Shown: in pieces, positions 8,487 to 17,014 of the stretch | Layout: each line of letters starts with the position of its first letter | How positions within the stretch are numbered: position 1 is the stretch's first letter | Origin: GCA-003244245 sp036494005 | GTDB taxonomy: Bacteria > Actinomycetota > Actinomycetes > Mycobacteriales > Pseudonocardiaceae | DNA: 64,000 nucleotides | Direction of reading: 5' to 3' | Assembly: GCA_036494005.1 (NCBI GenBank) | Contig: DASXOV010000021.1 | Coordinates: 7,281-71,280, forward strand | Translations under genes and position numbers: made by a program | The notes under the pieces: generated by a model | What the model was told of the DNA's origin: nothing | Database searches by the model: none | The model's input: only the letters and a program-made list of their open reading frames with translations

Positions 8487-9584
8487 GTGAGCACTCTGCG
8501 CCGCGGACCCCTGCACACCGCCCACGTCGAGCTCGGCGCCACCCTCGGGCCGTTCGGTGGCTGGGAGATGCCGATCCAGTACGCGGGCGGCGGCGTCGTC
8601 GCAGAGCACACCGCGGTGCGGGAGTCGGTCGGCGTCTTCGACGTCACGCACCTGGGCAAGGTCACCGTCACGGGGCCGGGGGCCGCGGAGTTCGTCAACT
8701 CCTGCCTGACCGCTGACCTGGGCCGGATCGGGCCGGGCCGGGCGCAGTACACCCTGTGCTGCGCCGAGGACGGCGGGGTGCAGGACGACCTGATCGCCTA
8801 CCTGGTCGGTCCGCAGGACGTGTTCTGTGTGCCGAACGCTTCCAACACCGGGGAGGTCAGCCGCCGGCTCGCCGCGGCCGCACCTCCGGAGGTGACGGTG
8901 ACCGACCGGCATGAGGAGTACGCGGTGCTCGCGGTGCAAGGGCCCCGGTCGGCCGACGTGCTGGCCGCTGTCGGCCTGCCGGCGGACATGGACTACATGG
9001 CTTTCGCCGACGCGAAGCACGACGGTGTGCCGATCCGGATCGGCCGCACCGGCTACACGGGGGAGCGCGGCTACGAGCTGCTGCCGCCATGGGAGCACGC
9101 GCCTGCCCTGTGGTCGGCGTTGGTCGCGGTCGCAGGCCCGCTGGGCGGCCGTGCCTGCGGGCTCGGTGCCCGGGACACGCTGCGCACCGAGATGGGCTAT
9201 CCGCTGCACGGCCAGGACCTCGGGCCGGGCATCACCCCGGTGCAGGGCGGATCCTCCTGGGCGGTGGGCTGGGACAAGCCGGCGTTCTGGGGCCGGGAGG
9301 CGCTGATCGCGGAGCGGACCGCAGGCCCGTCCCGGCGGTTGCGCGGCCTGCGGGCCACCGGGCGAGGGGTGCCGCGGCCGCACATGGCGGTGCGCGGCGC
9401 CGACGGTGAGCTGGTGGGGGAGACCACATCCGGCACCTTCTCCCCGACGCTGCGTACCGGCATCGCACTGGCCCTGCTCGATCCGGCCGTGCGGCCCGGG
9501 GACACCGTCGAGGTGGACGTCCGAGGCCGGCCGTTGCCCTGCGAGGTGGTCACAACCCCGTTCGTGCCTTCGCACGTGCGCTGA
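8487..9584 (+). CDS. gcvT: Aminomethyltransferase, glycine cleavage T protein
   Basis: Takes the aminomethyl group from H protein and passes the one-carbon unit to tetrahydrofolate, releasing ammonia. The 365-residue sequence has the family landmarks LGPFGGWEMPIQY (about 19-31), VGVFDVTHLGKV, GRTGYTGERGYELL and GLGARDTLRTEMGYPLHG, which includes the folate-site aspartate, and a C-terminal barrel with GETTSGTFSPTL. GTG at 8487 is in frame with the conserved start STLRRGPLH. No glycine riboswitch is visible upstream, and the other gcv genes are not in the window. The pepA-gcvT-ilvE neighbourhood matches Rv2213-Rv2210c. Confidence 0.96.
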   Translation: MSTLRRGPLHTAHVELGATLGPFGGWEMPIQYAGGGVVAEHTAVRESVGVFDVTHLGKVTVTGPGAAEFVNSCLTADLGRIGPGRAQYTLCCAEDGGVQDDLIAYLVGPQDVFCVPNASNTGEVSRRLAAAAPPEVTVTDRHEEYAVLAVQGPRSADVLAAVGLPADMDYMAFADAKHDGVPIRIGRTGYTGERGYELLPPWEHAPALWSALVAVAGPLGGRACGLGARDTLRTEMGYPLHGQDLGPGITPVQGGSSWAVGWDKPAFWGREALIAERTAGPSRRLRGLRATGRGVPRPHMAVRGADGELVGETTSGTFSPTLRTGIALALLDPAVRPGDTVEVDVRGRPLPCEVVTTPFVPSHVR

Positions 9585-9701
9585 ATTCTCCTTCCAGGCC
9601 GAGATCGAACCGCGCGGGCCCGCCGCCCGAAGGTCAAGGTGGACAAGACGACGGTCGCGATCACAGCGGTTGCGGCCGGATGTCTAGGGAAGGAGCACAC
9701 G

Positions 9702-9878
9702 ATGCACGAGTTCCAGTGCGGCCACCAGGAGTGCAGCAGCCGGTTCACCGCGTCGGACAGGGATTACCTGATGCGCCAGGTGGCCGACCATCTCAAGGAC
9801 GCACACCACGTCGACAAGGCCACCGAGACCTTGCTGGCGTACCTCGAGACGACCTGCGTGACCACGCATTCCGGCTAG
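9702..9878 (+). CDS. DUF1059 small protein
   Basis: A 58-residue protein with the DUF1059 pattern: N-terminal MHEFQCG, a second Cys after a few residues (HQEC), then a helix with DYLMRQVADHLKDAHH. The His and Cys residues could bind a metal, but no function is established. ATG at 9702 has GGGAAGGAG 6 nt upstream. The frame could extend to 9639, but that stretch lacks a ribosome site. It follows gcvT after 117 bp and converges on galK. Confidence 0.8.
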   Translation: MHEFQCGHQECSSRFTASDRDYLMRQVADHLKDAHHVDKATETLLAYLETTCVTTHSG

Positions 9879-9959
9879 AAACGGAGTGGTTGTCGCCTGA
9901 AGAACCCCTTCTGACAGCTCCGACATCTCGCCATCATCTTGTTGCAGGGAGTCTGGTGG

Positions 9960-9992
9960 AGCGGGACCTCGCTGCCCGGTAGAGGTTCCGCT
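9960..9992. terminator. Hairpin between DUF1059 gene and galK
   Basis: Arms agcgggacctc and gaggttccgct pair over 11 bp with one G-U, around an 11-nt loop. It lies between two convergent genes and has no U-tract, as is common in actinobacteria. A bidirectional terminator is likely. Confidence 0.5.
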
Positions 9993-10006
9993 CTCCCTGT
10001 GCGGCG

Positions 10007-11140
10007 TCACTCGATGGTGCTCACGAGAGCCGGCTCGGGATGATGGTGGCGGGCGGCGGCGATCCGGACCGCCTCGGCCACAGCGCGTCCTATCGCCTGC
10101 GGCACCAGCGCCAGGATCGAGCCACCGAACCCGCCGCCGGTCATCCGGGCACCCAGTGCTCCGGCCGCGCGGGCCGCGTCCACCGCGCAGTCCAGTTCGG
10201 GGCTGGACACCTCGAAGTCGTCCCGCAGTGAGTCGTGCGAGGCGTCCATCAACCCACCGATCTCCCGGGGCCTGCCCCGCTCCAGCAAGGTCACGACCGA
10301 TCGCACCCGGGCGATCTCGCTGATCACGTGCCGGGCCCGGCTACGCAGCAGTGGATCGGCCAGGCCATTGACGCCACTGACGTCGGCCTCCCGCAGGCTT
10401 GGCACGCCCAGGGCCGCCGCGGCCTGTTCGACGCTGCGCCGACGCTGCGCGTACCGCCCTTCGGTCAACCGATGCGGCGCCCTGGTGTCGATCACCAGCA
10501 AGGCCAGCCCTTCGGCGGCCGGCTGCAACGGCAGGTGGCGCACCGTCCCGTCCCGGCAGTCCAGCAGCACGGCGTGCCCCGGAGTGCAGCGCAGCACCGC
10601 GATCTGGTCCATCCCGCCGGTCGGCGCGCCGACGATCTCGTTCTCTGCGCGGCGGCACGCTGTGGCCAGCATCGACCGTCCGGTCCCGGTCCGGGCCAGT
10701 CCGAGCTCGGCCAGCGCGTCCACCGCCAGCGCGACCGCGCACTCCAATGCGGCCGACGAGGCCAGTCCGGCGCCCGGTGGTACCGAATCGCCGACCAGCA
10801 GGTCCAGCCCCGGTACCGGGTGCCCGGCGGCGCGCAACGCCCACACCACCCCCGCCGGGTAGCCCGCCCAGCCGGGCGGGTGACCGGGTCGCATCGCCGT
10901 CACCGAACCGTTCCAGGGCGGGGAGCCCGGGTGCTGCGAGCGCAGCCGCAGCAGACCGTCGTCCCTGGCCGCGGCCGCCACCACGGTGCGCTGCGGCAGC
11001 GGCAGCGGCAGGCACAGTCCGCCGGCGTAGTCCACGTGCTCACCGATCAGGTTCACCCGGCCGGGAGCGGCCCACTGGCCGTGGGGCTCGCGACCGAACT
11101 CGGCGCGGAACACCGCCCGTAACGCCGCGCCGGTGCTCAT
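10007..11140 (-). CDS. galK: Galactokinase
   Basis: Phosphorylates galactose at C1 (Leloir pathway). The 377-residue GHMP kinase has the galactokinase signature GRVNLIGEHVDYAGG (about 27-41), the ATP-binding loop PPGAGLASSAALE (about 117-129) and the C-terminal motif GARMTGGGFGGS. The start codon overlaps the galT stop by 4 bp, so galT and galK are translationally coupled. No galE or galactose transporter lies in the window. Confidence 0.96.
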   Translation of the reverse strand: MSTGAALRAVFRAEFGREPHGQWAAPGRVNLIGEHVDYAGGLCLPLPLPQRTVVAAAARDDGLLRLRSQHPGSPPWNGSVTAMRPGHPPGWAGYPAGVVWALRAAGHPVPGLDLLVGDSVPPGAGLASSAALECAVALAVDALAELGLARTGTGRSMLATACRRAENEIVGAPTGGMDQIAVLRCTPGHAVLLDCRDGTVRHLPLQPAAEGLALLVIDTRAPHRLTEGRYAQRRRSVEQAAAALGVPSLREADVSGVNGLADPLLRSRARHVISEIARVRSVVTLLERGRPREIGGLMDASHDSLRDDFEVSSPELDCAVDAARAAGALGARMTGGGFGGSILALVPQAIGRAVAEAVRIAAARHHHPEPALVSTIE

Positions 11141-12261
11141 CGCAGCTCTCGGAACCGGGCCGCGATGCGTTCGGGCGTGGTGTCGTTGAGCCAGGCCCCC
11201 AGCCCGGACTCGGAACCGGCCAGATATTTCAGCTTCCCGGCGGCCCGGCGGGTGGAGAACAGCTGCAGGTGCAGCCGGGTGAGCTCGCGTCCCTTGCCGA
11301 CCGGGGCCTGGTGCCAGCCCGCGACGTAGGGCACCGGCCCCGGATCACCCTGATCGGCGAAGAAGCCGTCCACCCGGCGCAGCAGCGCAGGGTAGAGCGT
11401 GGCCAGTTCGGCGCGCTCGGTGCCGTCCAGCGCGGCGAAGTCGGGCACCGCCCGGTGCGGCATCAGGTGCAACTCCACCGGCCACCGCGCCGCGGCCGGT
11501 ACGTACGCGGTCCACGTCGCGCCCCGGTGCACCACCCGGGTTCCGGCCCGCACTTCGGCGGCGAGCACGTCGGAGAGCAGGTCCGACCCGGTGTTCACCC
11601 GGTACTCGGCGGCCCGGGTCAACAGCCGCTCGGTGCGCGGGGGGAGGAACGGATAGCCGTAGATCTGCCCGTGCGGGTGGGAGAGAGTCACCCCGGTCTC
11701 CGGGCCCCGGTTCTCGAAGCAGAACACCTGGCGGATCCCGTCCACTCCGGACAGCTCCCTGGTGCGGTCGGCCCAGGCGTCGATCACCGTGGTGACCCGG
11801 CGCGCGGTGAGCGCGGCGAACGACGAACTGTGTTCGCTGGTGAAGCAGACCACCTCGCACCGGCCGGTCGCCGGTCGCTGTGGCCAGAGCGGCTCGCCGT
11901 CCACCAGGGCGGGCACCGGTCCGGCCTGCGGCTCGAACGAAGGGAACCGGTTGCCGAAGACGACCACGTCGTAGTCCTGGGCCGGGATCTCGGTGAGCGT
12001 GCCCTCCCGGCTGGGGCACAGCGGACAGGCCGTGGACGTGGGCAGGGACGTGGGCAGGTGCGTGCGGTCCATCCGGTGTGCCGCGATCGTCACCCACTCC
12101 CCGGTGAGCACGTCGAACCGCATGGTGGGCTGCGCATGACCGGCAGGCAGCCCGCGGCTGTCGTGGCTGGTCCGGGTCGCAGCTCCGGACACGTATGGTT
12201 CCCGATCGTCGTAATAGGTCAGAGCGCGCCCGTCGGACAACGGGATTCGAGTGATCCGCAC
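11137..12261 (-). CDS. galT: Galactose-1-phosphate uridylyltransferase
   Basis: Exchanges galactose-1-phosphate and UDP-glucose. The 374-residue protein has the active-site motif SHPHGQIYGYPF near residues 191-202, where the central His forms the uridylyl intermediate, and a CPLCPS pair near residue 75 that may bind zinc. I chose GTG at 12261. An AGGAG lies about 12 nt upstream, which is long, and the first 45 residues are weakly conserved, so a later start is possible. The gene is divergent from ilvE across 97 bp and is followed by galK. Confidence 0.94.
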   Translation of the reverse strand: MRITRIPLSDGRALTYYDDREPYVSGAATRTSHDSRGLPAGHAQPTMRFDVLTGEWVTIAAHRMDRTHLPTSLPTSTACPLCPSREGTLTEIPAQDYDVVVFGNRFPSFEPQAGPVPALVDGEPLWPQRPATGRCEVVCFTSEHSSSFAALTARRVTTVIDAWADRTRELSGVDGIRQVFCFENRGPETGVTLSHPHGQIYGYPFLPPRTERLLTRAAEYRVNTGSDLLSDVLAAEVRAGTRVVHRGATWTAYVPAAARWPVELHLMPHRAVPDFAALDGTERAELATLYPALLRRVDGFFADQGDPGPVPYVAGWHQAPVGKGRELTRLHLQLFSTRRAAGKLKYLAGSESGLGAWLNDTTPERIAARFRELR

Positions 12262-12346
12262 CGGATTACCCTGCTCCTTTCACCTGGCTCAGCATGGCGG
12301 ACGGGCGGCTTAGTGGGACGTCATACCATTTTGCCGCGCGAAGAGT

Positions 12347-12358
12347 TACCGTCCTCCT
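12347..12358 (+). promoter_or_regulatory. -10 element for leaderless ilvE
   Basis: taccgt fits the actinobacterial -10 pattern TANNNT and ends 6 nt before the ilvE ATG, leaving room only for transcription to begin at or next to the start codon. No ribosome site is present. Confidence 0.5.
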
Positions 12359-13462
12359 ATGAGCGCCGCGCCACCGTTCACCCGCCTGCCACACCCGTCT
12401 CCCACGACGCCGCAGCGCAGGTCAGAGATCCTCGCCGCACCTGGTTTCGGGGCCTACTTCACCGACCACATGGTGCAGATCGACTGGACCGCGGGCGGGG
12501 CCTGGCAACCCCCTGAGATCGGTCCCTACCGCCCGCTGGTGATGGATCCGGCGGTGATGGTGCTGCACTACGGCCAGGCGATCTTCGAAGGTCTCAAGGT
12601 CTACCGGCAGCCGGACGGCACGGTCGCCTCGTTCCGGCCGCTGGCCAACGCAGCCCGGTTCCGCTCGTCGGCCCGCCGGATGGCGATGCCCGAGCTGCCG
12701 GAGGAGCTGTTCCTGGCTTCGCTGCGGGAGCTGGTGCATGCCGACGTCGAGTGGGTGCCTGCGGCCGGTGGTGAGGACTCGCTGTACCTGCGGCCGCTCC
12801 TGTTCGCAACCGAGGTGGGGATCGGGTTGCGTCCCGCCACGGCCTACAAGTACCTGCTCATCGCCTCACCGGCCGGCCCGTATTTCCGCGACGGGCTCAA
12901 GCCGGTCAGCGTGTGGCTGTCCACCGAATACGTCCGGGCCGCCCCGGACGGCACCGGTGCCGCCAAATTCGCCGGGAACTACGCCGCCTCGTTGGTGGCC
13001 CAGCAGCAGGCCGCTGCCGAGGGCTGCGATCAGGTGGTGTGGCTCGACGCCGTCGAGCGACGCTGGGTGGAGGAGATGGGGACGAACAACCTCTACTTCG
13101 TCTTCGGGGAGGGACGGCAGGCTCGGCTGGTGACCCCGGAGCTCACCGGGACCCTGCTGCCCGGCATCACCCGCGACTCCTTGCTCACCTTGGCCCGGGA
13201 CCTCGGGTTCGGCGTCGAGGAGCGACGGATCTCGACCGAGGAGTGGGAGAAAGGTGTGGAGACCGGGGACATTTCGGAGGTCTTCGCCTGCGGCACAGCC
13301 GCGGTGATCACCCCGGTCGGTCGGGTGGCTTACTCCGGTGGCGGGTACACCATAGGCACCGGTGAACCCGGTCCGGTCACCAGCCGGTTGCGTGCGGCGC
13401 TCACCGCGATCCAGCGTGGCGCGGCGCCCGATTCACACGGCTGGATGGTGCCGCTCACCTGA
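12359..13462 (+). CDS. ilvE: Branched-chain amino acid aminotransferase
   Basis: A PLP enzyme of fold type IV for the last step of Leu/Ile/Val synthesis (367 aa). The Schiff-base lysine is K203 in AAKFAGNYA. The cofactor loop EEMGTNNLYFV and the C-terminal TPELTGTLLPGITRDS follow in the right order, and VFACGTAAVITPVG is the usual C-terminal motif. The ATG at 12359 lies 6 nt after a -10-like box, which suggests a leaderless mRNA. It corresponds to Rv2210c. Confidence 0.97.
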   Translation: MSAAPPFTRLPHPSPTTPQRRSEILAAPGFGAYFTDHMVQIDWTAGGAWQPPEIGPYRPLVMDPAVMVLHYGQAIFEGLKVYRQPDGTVASFRPLANAARFRSSARRMAMPELPEELFLASLRELVHADVEWVPAAGGEDSLYLRPLLFATEVGIGLRPATAYKYLLIASPAGPYFRDGLKPVSVWLSTEYVRAAPDGTGAAKFAGNYAASLVAQQQAAAEGCDQVVWLDAVERRWVEEMGTNNLYFVFGEGRQARLVTPELTGTLLPGITRDSLLTLARDLGFGVEERRISTEEWEKGVETGDISEVFACGTAAVITPVGRVAYSGGGYTIGTGEPGPVTSRLRAALTAIQRGAAPDSHGWMVPLT

Positions 13463-13473
13463 TGGGGAACTAC

Positions 13474-13494
13474 CGGGTCAGCCAGGCTGACCCG
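13474..13494. terminator. Palindrome between convergent ilvE and cobS
   Basis: cgggtcagcc and ggctgacccg are perfect reverse complements around a single A. In RNA the central bases open to a loop of 3-5 nt on an 8-9 bp GC-rich stem. The site lies 12 bp after the ilvE stop and 12 bp before the cobS stop, so it can serve both strands. Confidence 0.65.
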
Positions 13495-13506
13495 ATGGCT
13501 CAGCGC

Positions 13507-14256
13507 TCACCCGATGGCGCAGACGGTGAGGACCACGGTGGTGGCCAGTTCACTCGCCGCGCCCAGCACGTCCCCCGTGACACCGCCGAACCGGCGGCTG
13601 GTGTGCGCCGACAGAGCGACCACCACCAGGCCGGCCGTGCCGACCGCGAGTGCGCCCTGCCAGGCGCGTGCGGGCACCGCGAGCGACCCGCAGGCCAGCA
13701 GGAGGAGCGTCCAGGCCGGTGCGGCAGCGCGCGGCTGGCTCCCGGCCACCAGCGCTCCCAGGCCTTCGGGACGGGCCGGTGGCACTCCGGCTCGGGCGCA
13801 CCAGCTGAAGGTGACTCGCCCCGAGGTCACCGCCAGTACCACGGCGAGCCACCGGCCGGTCCCGGTCAGTGCCCCCAGCGCCGCCGCCTGGGCGGTCAGC
13901 ACCAGCACCAGCGTCACCACCGCGAACGGCCCGGCCGAGCCGTCCCGCATCACCGCGAGCGCCCGCTGCGGCCCGCCGTAGCAGCCCAGCCCGTCGGCGG
14001 TGTCGGCCAGGCCGTCCAGGTGCATACCTCGGGTCAGAACGGCCAGTACCGCCACCACCGCCAGCCCGGCCAGCAGCGGCGGGGTGCCCAGCGCGTGCAA
14101 GGCGGCCAGCACTCCCACGGCCACCACACCCAGCGCGGCACCCAGCGCCGGAGCCCAGTACAGCGCCCTGCGGGCCACCGCCCGATCCACATCGCGGGGG
14201 ACCCGCACCGGCAGCACCGTCAGCCAGGATGCCGCCAGCGCGAGTCCGCGGATCAC
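13507..14256 (-). CDS. cobS: Adenosylcobinamide-GDP ribazoletransferase
   Basis: The membrane enzyme that joins adenosylcobinamide-GDP with alpha-ribazole to make cobalamin. The 249-residue protein opens MIRGLALAASWLTVLPV and carries the Asp-rich hallmark HLDGLADTADGLGCYGG at about 79-95. About six hydrophobic helices of Ala/Val/Leu follow. The GTG start overlaps the cobT TGA (GTGA), so it is coupled to cobT. It converges on ilvE. Confidence 0.95.
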   Translation of the reverse strand: MIRGLALAASWLTVLPVRVPRDVDRAVARRALYWAPALGAALGVVAVGVLAALHALGTPPLLAGLAVVAVLAVLTRGMHLDGLADTADGLGCYGGPQRALAVMRDGSAGPFAVVTLVLVLTAQAAALGALTGTGRWLAVVLAVTSGRVTFSWCARAGVPPARPEGLGALVAGSQPRAAAPAWTLLLLACGSLAVPARAWQGALAVGTAGLVVVALSAHTSRRFGGVTGDVLGAASELATTVVLTVCAIG

Positions 14257-15338
14257 GGAGTGGGCACCCGATCATCCGCGGGTCCGGAGACGCCCGCGTC
14301 GTCGAAGGTGGCCATCTCGGCGAGCACCCGGACGGCCATCTGGAGCAGTGGAAGCGCGGACACCGCTCCGGTGCCCTCGCCGAGCCGCATCCCCAGGTCC
14401 AGCACGGGCTGCAGTTGCAGGTGCTCCAGCACCAGGCTGTGCGCGGGTTCCACCGACCGGTGCCCGGCGACCCACCACTCGCGGGCCCCCGGCGCGAGCT
14501 CCTCGGCGAGCAACGCCGCCGCTCCGGCGGCCAGTCCGTCGAGGATCACCGGGGTGCGCCGGACGGCGGCCTGGGCCAGGAACCCGGCCATCGCCGCGAA
14601 GTCGGCGCCACCGGCGGTGCGCAACAGTGCGACCGGGTCGGTGAGGACCCGCCGTGCTCGGCGCAGCGCGTCGCGGATCGCCGCGGTCTTGCGCATCCAG
14701 TGCTCATCGTCGATTCCGGTGCCGCGGCCCACCACCGCCACCGGCTCCGCCCCGGTGAGTGCGGCCACCAGCACTGCCGCCGGAGTGGTGTTCCCGATCC
14801 CCATATCGCCCGCGATGAGCAGATCGGCGCCTCGGTCGACCTCCTCGTCGGCGATCGTGACCCCGGCGGCCAGCGCCCGGGTCACCTCCTGGTCGCTCAG
14901 CGCGTCCTCGCGATCGATCGCGCCGCTGCTACGGCGAACCTTGTACCGGGTGAGCGGCGGCGGCAGTTCCGGTGCGGTCGGTTCGGAGCCGATCTCCCAG
15001 TCCACGGCCATGTCCACCACCCGCACCGCCGCACCGGCCGCGGCGGCGAGCACGTTCACCGCGGCCCCTCCGGCCAGGAAATTGCCGACCATCTGCCGGG
15101 TGACCTCGCTCGGATAGGCGGAGACCCCGTGCGCCGCGACGCCGTGATCCCCGGCGAACACCACCACCTGCGGCCTGGCGAACGGCCGTGGCGGACAACT
15201 GCCCTGACATGCGGCGACCCAGACTCCCAGCTCCTCAAGGCGGCCCAGCGAGCCCGCGGGCTTGGTGAGCTGCTCGTGGCGGGCCACCGCCTCCCGGCGG
15301 GCCTGCTGATCGGGCGGTGTGACCCGGGCGAACTCCAC
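14253..15338 (-). CDS. cobT: Nicotinate-nucleotide:dimethylbenzimidazole phosphoribosyltransferase
   Basis: Makes alpha-ribazole phosphate, the lower-ligand donor for CobS. The 361-residue protein shows KPAGSLGRLEELG near 25-37, VFAGDHGVAAHGVSAYPSEVT, the loop AGDMGIGNTTPAA, and RTAGGADFAAMAGFL near the C-terminal third. GTG at 15338 has GAGGAG 6 nt upstream. It is the first gene of the cobT-cobS pair, and cobU lies upstream after a 103-bp gap. No cobalamin riboswitch is visible in that gap. Confidence 0.95.
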   Translation of the reverse strand: MEFARVTPPDQQARREAVARHEQLTKPAGSLGRLEELGVWVAACQGSCPPRPFARPQVVVFAGDHGVAAHGVSAYPSEVTRQMVGNFLAGGAAVNVLAAAAGAAVRVVDMAVDWEIGSEPTAPELPPPLTRYKVRRSSGAIDREDALSDQEVTRALAAGVTIADEEVDRGADLLIAGDMGIGNTTPAAVLVAALTGAEPVAVVGRGTGIDDEHWMRKTAAIRDALRRARRVLTDPVALLRTAGGADFAAMAGFLAQAAVRRTPVILDGLAAGAAALLAEELAPGAREWWVAGHRSVEPAHSLVLEHLQLQPVLDLGMRLGEGTGAVSALPLLQMAVRVLAEMATFDDAGVSGPADDRVPTP

Positions 15339-15441
15339 GTGCTGCTCCTCGTCTGCTGAATGTCTGCTCTGTGTTCTGGTGCCGTATCACCCGGGGGCGG
15401 TCGGGTGCCCTCACTATCGTGCCCCTCCGGCCGGTCCTGGC

Positions 15442-15966
15442 TCAGCGCAGCCGCACCGGCAGTCCTGCCACCAGCAGCAGAACCTGGTCGCAGACCGCGG
15501 CAAGAGCAGCGTTGAGTGCGCCCAGTTCGTCGCGGAACAGCCGCCCGGCGTGCGTGGCCGGTATCACGCCCAGCCCCACCTCGGCGCTGACCAGCACCAG
15601 CCGGGCCGGGCAGGCCGCCACCACGGCAACCAGCTCAGCGCAGCGGGTCCGGCAGACCGCCAGCGCGGCGGGCCCACCCTCCCAGGCCGCTGCATCGTCC
15701 AGCTCGCCGGTCAGCCAGGTCGCGATGTCGTCGACAAGTGCCGGCACCTGGCCGATCTGCCGCAGCGCTGCGGGTAGATCGGCCGGTTCGACGGTCCGCC
15801 AGCCCGGCGGCCTGCGGGCGACGTGCGCCGCGATCCGCGCCTCCCAGCCGGGATCGTCGGGGCGTCGCCGGGCGGTCGCCAGGTAGTCGACCCGGGCGTC
15901 CCCCAGCAGGCCCTCCGCGTGCGCGGACTTGCCCGAGCGCGCGCCGCCGAGTACCAGCGTCCGCAC
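15442..15966 (-). CDS. cobU: Adenosylcobinamide kinase / guanylyltransferase
   Basis: A bifunctional enzyme that phosphorylates adenosylcobinamide and adds GMP, feeding CobS. It is 174 residues. The P-loop GGARSGKS is at 7-14, and a C-terminal HAGRLFRDELGALNAALA helix is typical of the family. Two GTG starts compete. 15996 adds ten residues and lies downstream of a duplicated stretch, whereas 15966 has GGGAGG 5 nt upstream and puts the P-loop at the usual position. I prefer 15966. cobU, cobT and cobS together make the nucleotide-loop assembly set. Confidence 0.92.
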   Translation of the reverse strand: MRTLVLGGARSGKSAHAEGLLGDARVDYLATARRRPDDPGWEARIAAHVARRPPGWRTVEPADLPAALRQIGQVPALVDDIATWLTGELDDAAAWEGGPAALAVCRTRCAELVAVVAACPARLVLVSAEVGLGVIPATHAGRLFRDELGALNAALAAVCDQVLLLVAGLPVRLR

Positions 15967-15983
15967 ATCGACCTCCCGACCGC

Positions 15984-16014
15984 CGACCTCACTCACCGGT
16001 CGACCTCACTCACC
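15984..16014. repeat. Two direct 14-bp repeats upstream of cobU
   Basis: cgacctcactcacc occurs twice with a 17-bp period (15984-15997 and 16001-16014). On the cobU strand both copies read ggtgagtgaggtcg, each carrying a GTG and a weak GGTGAG-type site. A tandem duplication of a start region is the simplest explanation. Confidence 0.8.
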
Positions 16015-16078
16015 TCCGTCGCCCAGCCGGTGACGCTACCGTCGGGTCCGGCGACGGTGGTTGAGGAGGGCAGGAGAG

Positions 16079-16273
16079 ATGGTTCTGCGGTGGCGCTACG
16101 AGGACCCGCACGGCGGCGCGGTCGCCGGTCCGAAGATCACGTTCGTCGACCAGTCCGACGCCGAGGAGTGGCTCGGTCGCGAGTGGCAGGGCCTGCTTGA
16201 CGACGGCGTGGAGGCGGTCACGCTGCTCGACGGCACGGACGAGGTCTACGGCCCGATGAGCCTGCGGCCCTGA
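16079..16273 (+). CDS. Conserved hypothetical protein, 64 aa
   Basis: A small acidic protein with a compact beta-helix-beta look: MVLRWRYED, KITFVDQSDAEEWLGREWQGLLDDG, then VEAVTLLDGTDEVYGPMSL. The Trp-rich middle helix suggests a small folded domain. ATG at 16079 is preceded by GAGGAGGGCAGGAG. It reads away from cobU and converges on the DUF3043 gene with 15 bp between stops. The family is not recognised by name. Confidence 0.7.
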   Translation: MVLRWRYEDPHGGAVAGPKITFVDQSDAEEWLGREWQGLLDDGVEAVTLLDGTDEVYGPMSLRP

Positions 16274-16288
16274 CGCGATCCGGGTGGT

Positions 16289-16930
16289 CTAGGAGATCTG
16301 CTCGCCGCGACCGACGCGGGGTTTGGGTGCTCGTAGCTTGCGCAGCTGAGTGGCTCTGGTCAGTGCGTAGAACCCCACGCTCAGCGCGGACACCGTCTCC
16401 TCGGGGAAGCGTTCCCGCACGCGACGGCTGATGATCACGCCGAGCAGCACACCCTCGGCGATCATCGTGACGAGCATCGCCATGGACAGCAGCGAGACGT
16501 ACTGCTGGATCGCGGGGGAGGGCACCAGGATCACCAGCACCACCAGCAGCGCCAGCGGCATGAACAGGCCTGCGATGTTGCGCCGGGAGTCCACCAGATC
16601 CCGGATGTAGGCCTTCACCGGACCGCGGTCTCGCGGCATGAGGTACTTCTCGTCCCCGGCCATCATCCGCTCGCGCCGCACGGCGGCCGCCTCGCGGCGT
16701 TCGTTCTTGGACCCGCGCATCCGGCGCAGCGCTTCGCGCTGGTTCTTCGGCGGCGGCGGCGCCGGACCCCGCTTGCGTGCCTCGGACTCGCGGCGGCTGG
16801 GGGTGGGCCTGCCCTTACCGGGCGTGCGAGACCGCTGCAGCGGTTCGTCGGAGTCGGGCGTGACGTCGGCCGCCGGCTCCTGCTGGGAATCGGCGGCTCC
16901 GGAGCCGGCCTTGCCGCGCAGGAACCTCAC
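16289..16930 (-). CDS. DUF3043 membrane protein
   Basis: A 213-residue actinobacterial membrane protein. The first 110 residues are highly charged and disordered: Lys/Arg-rich, with PTPSRRESEARKRGP and NQREALRRMRGSKNERREAA. Then comes the conserved RDRGPVKAYIRDLVDSRRNIAGLFMP and two hydrophobic segments (about 122-145 and 150-172). A basic tail ends RKLRAPKPRVGRG. The function is unknown, and the family usually sits near cobalamin and asnB genes as here. GTG at 16930 begins VRFLRGKAG. Confidence 0.85.
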   Translation of the reverse strand: MRFLRGKAGSGAADSQQEPAADVTPDSDEPLQRSRTPGKGRPTPSRRESEARKRGPAPPPPKNQREALRRMRGSKNERREAAAVRRERMMAGDEKYLMPRDRGPVKAYIRDLVDSRRNIAGLFMPLALLVVLVILVPSPAIQQYVSLLSMAMLVTMIAEGVLLGVIISRRVRERFPEETVSALSVGFYALTRATQLRKLRAPKPRVGRGEQIS

Positions 16931-16965
16931 GGCGCTAGCTTATGACAATCGATCGGGGCCGTTGA

Positions 16966-16997
16966 CACCGTTCGGGGACTATGGCCACCGTTCGGGG
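16966..16997 (+). repeat. Two 12-bp direct repeats upstream of the glycerate kinase gene
   Basis: caccgttcgggg occurs at 16966-16977 and 16986-16997. The 20-bp period is close to two helical turns, and the second copy abuts a -10-like tagcct. The geometry would suit a dimeric regulator. Confidence 0.6.
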
Positions 16998-17000
16998 GCG

Positions 17001-17014
17001 TAGCCTGCCCGGGT
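17001..17014 (+). promoter_or_regulatory. -10 element for the glycerate kinase gene
   Basis: tagcct at 17001-17006 ends 8 nt before the GTG start, with no ribosome site between, consistent with leaderless initiation. Confidence 0.5.

Noticed and set aside
10399..12516. Plus-strand frame of 705 codons over galK and galT
   Set aside because: Antisense to two well-supported enzymes and compositionally a shadow.
15339..15441. Possible cobalamin riboswitch upstream of cobT
   Set aside because: The 103-bp gap is too short and shows no B12-box-like sequence.
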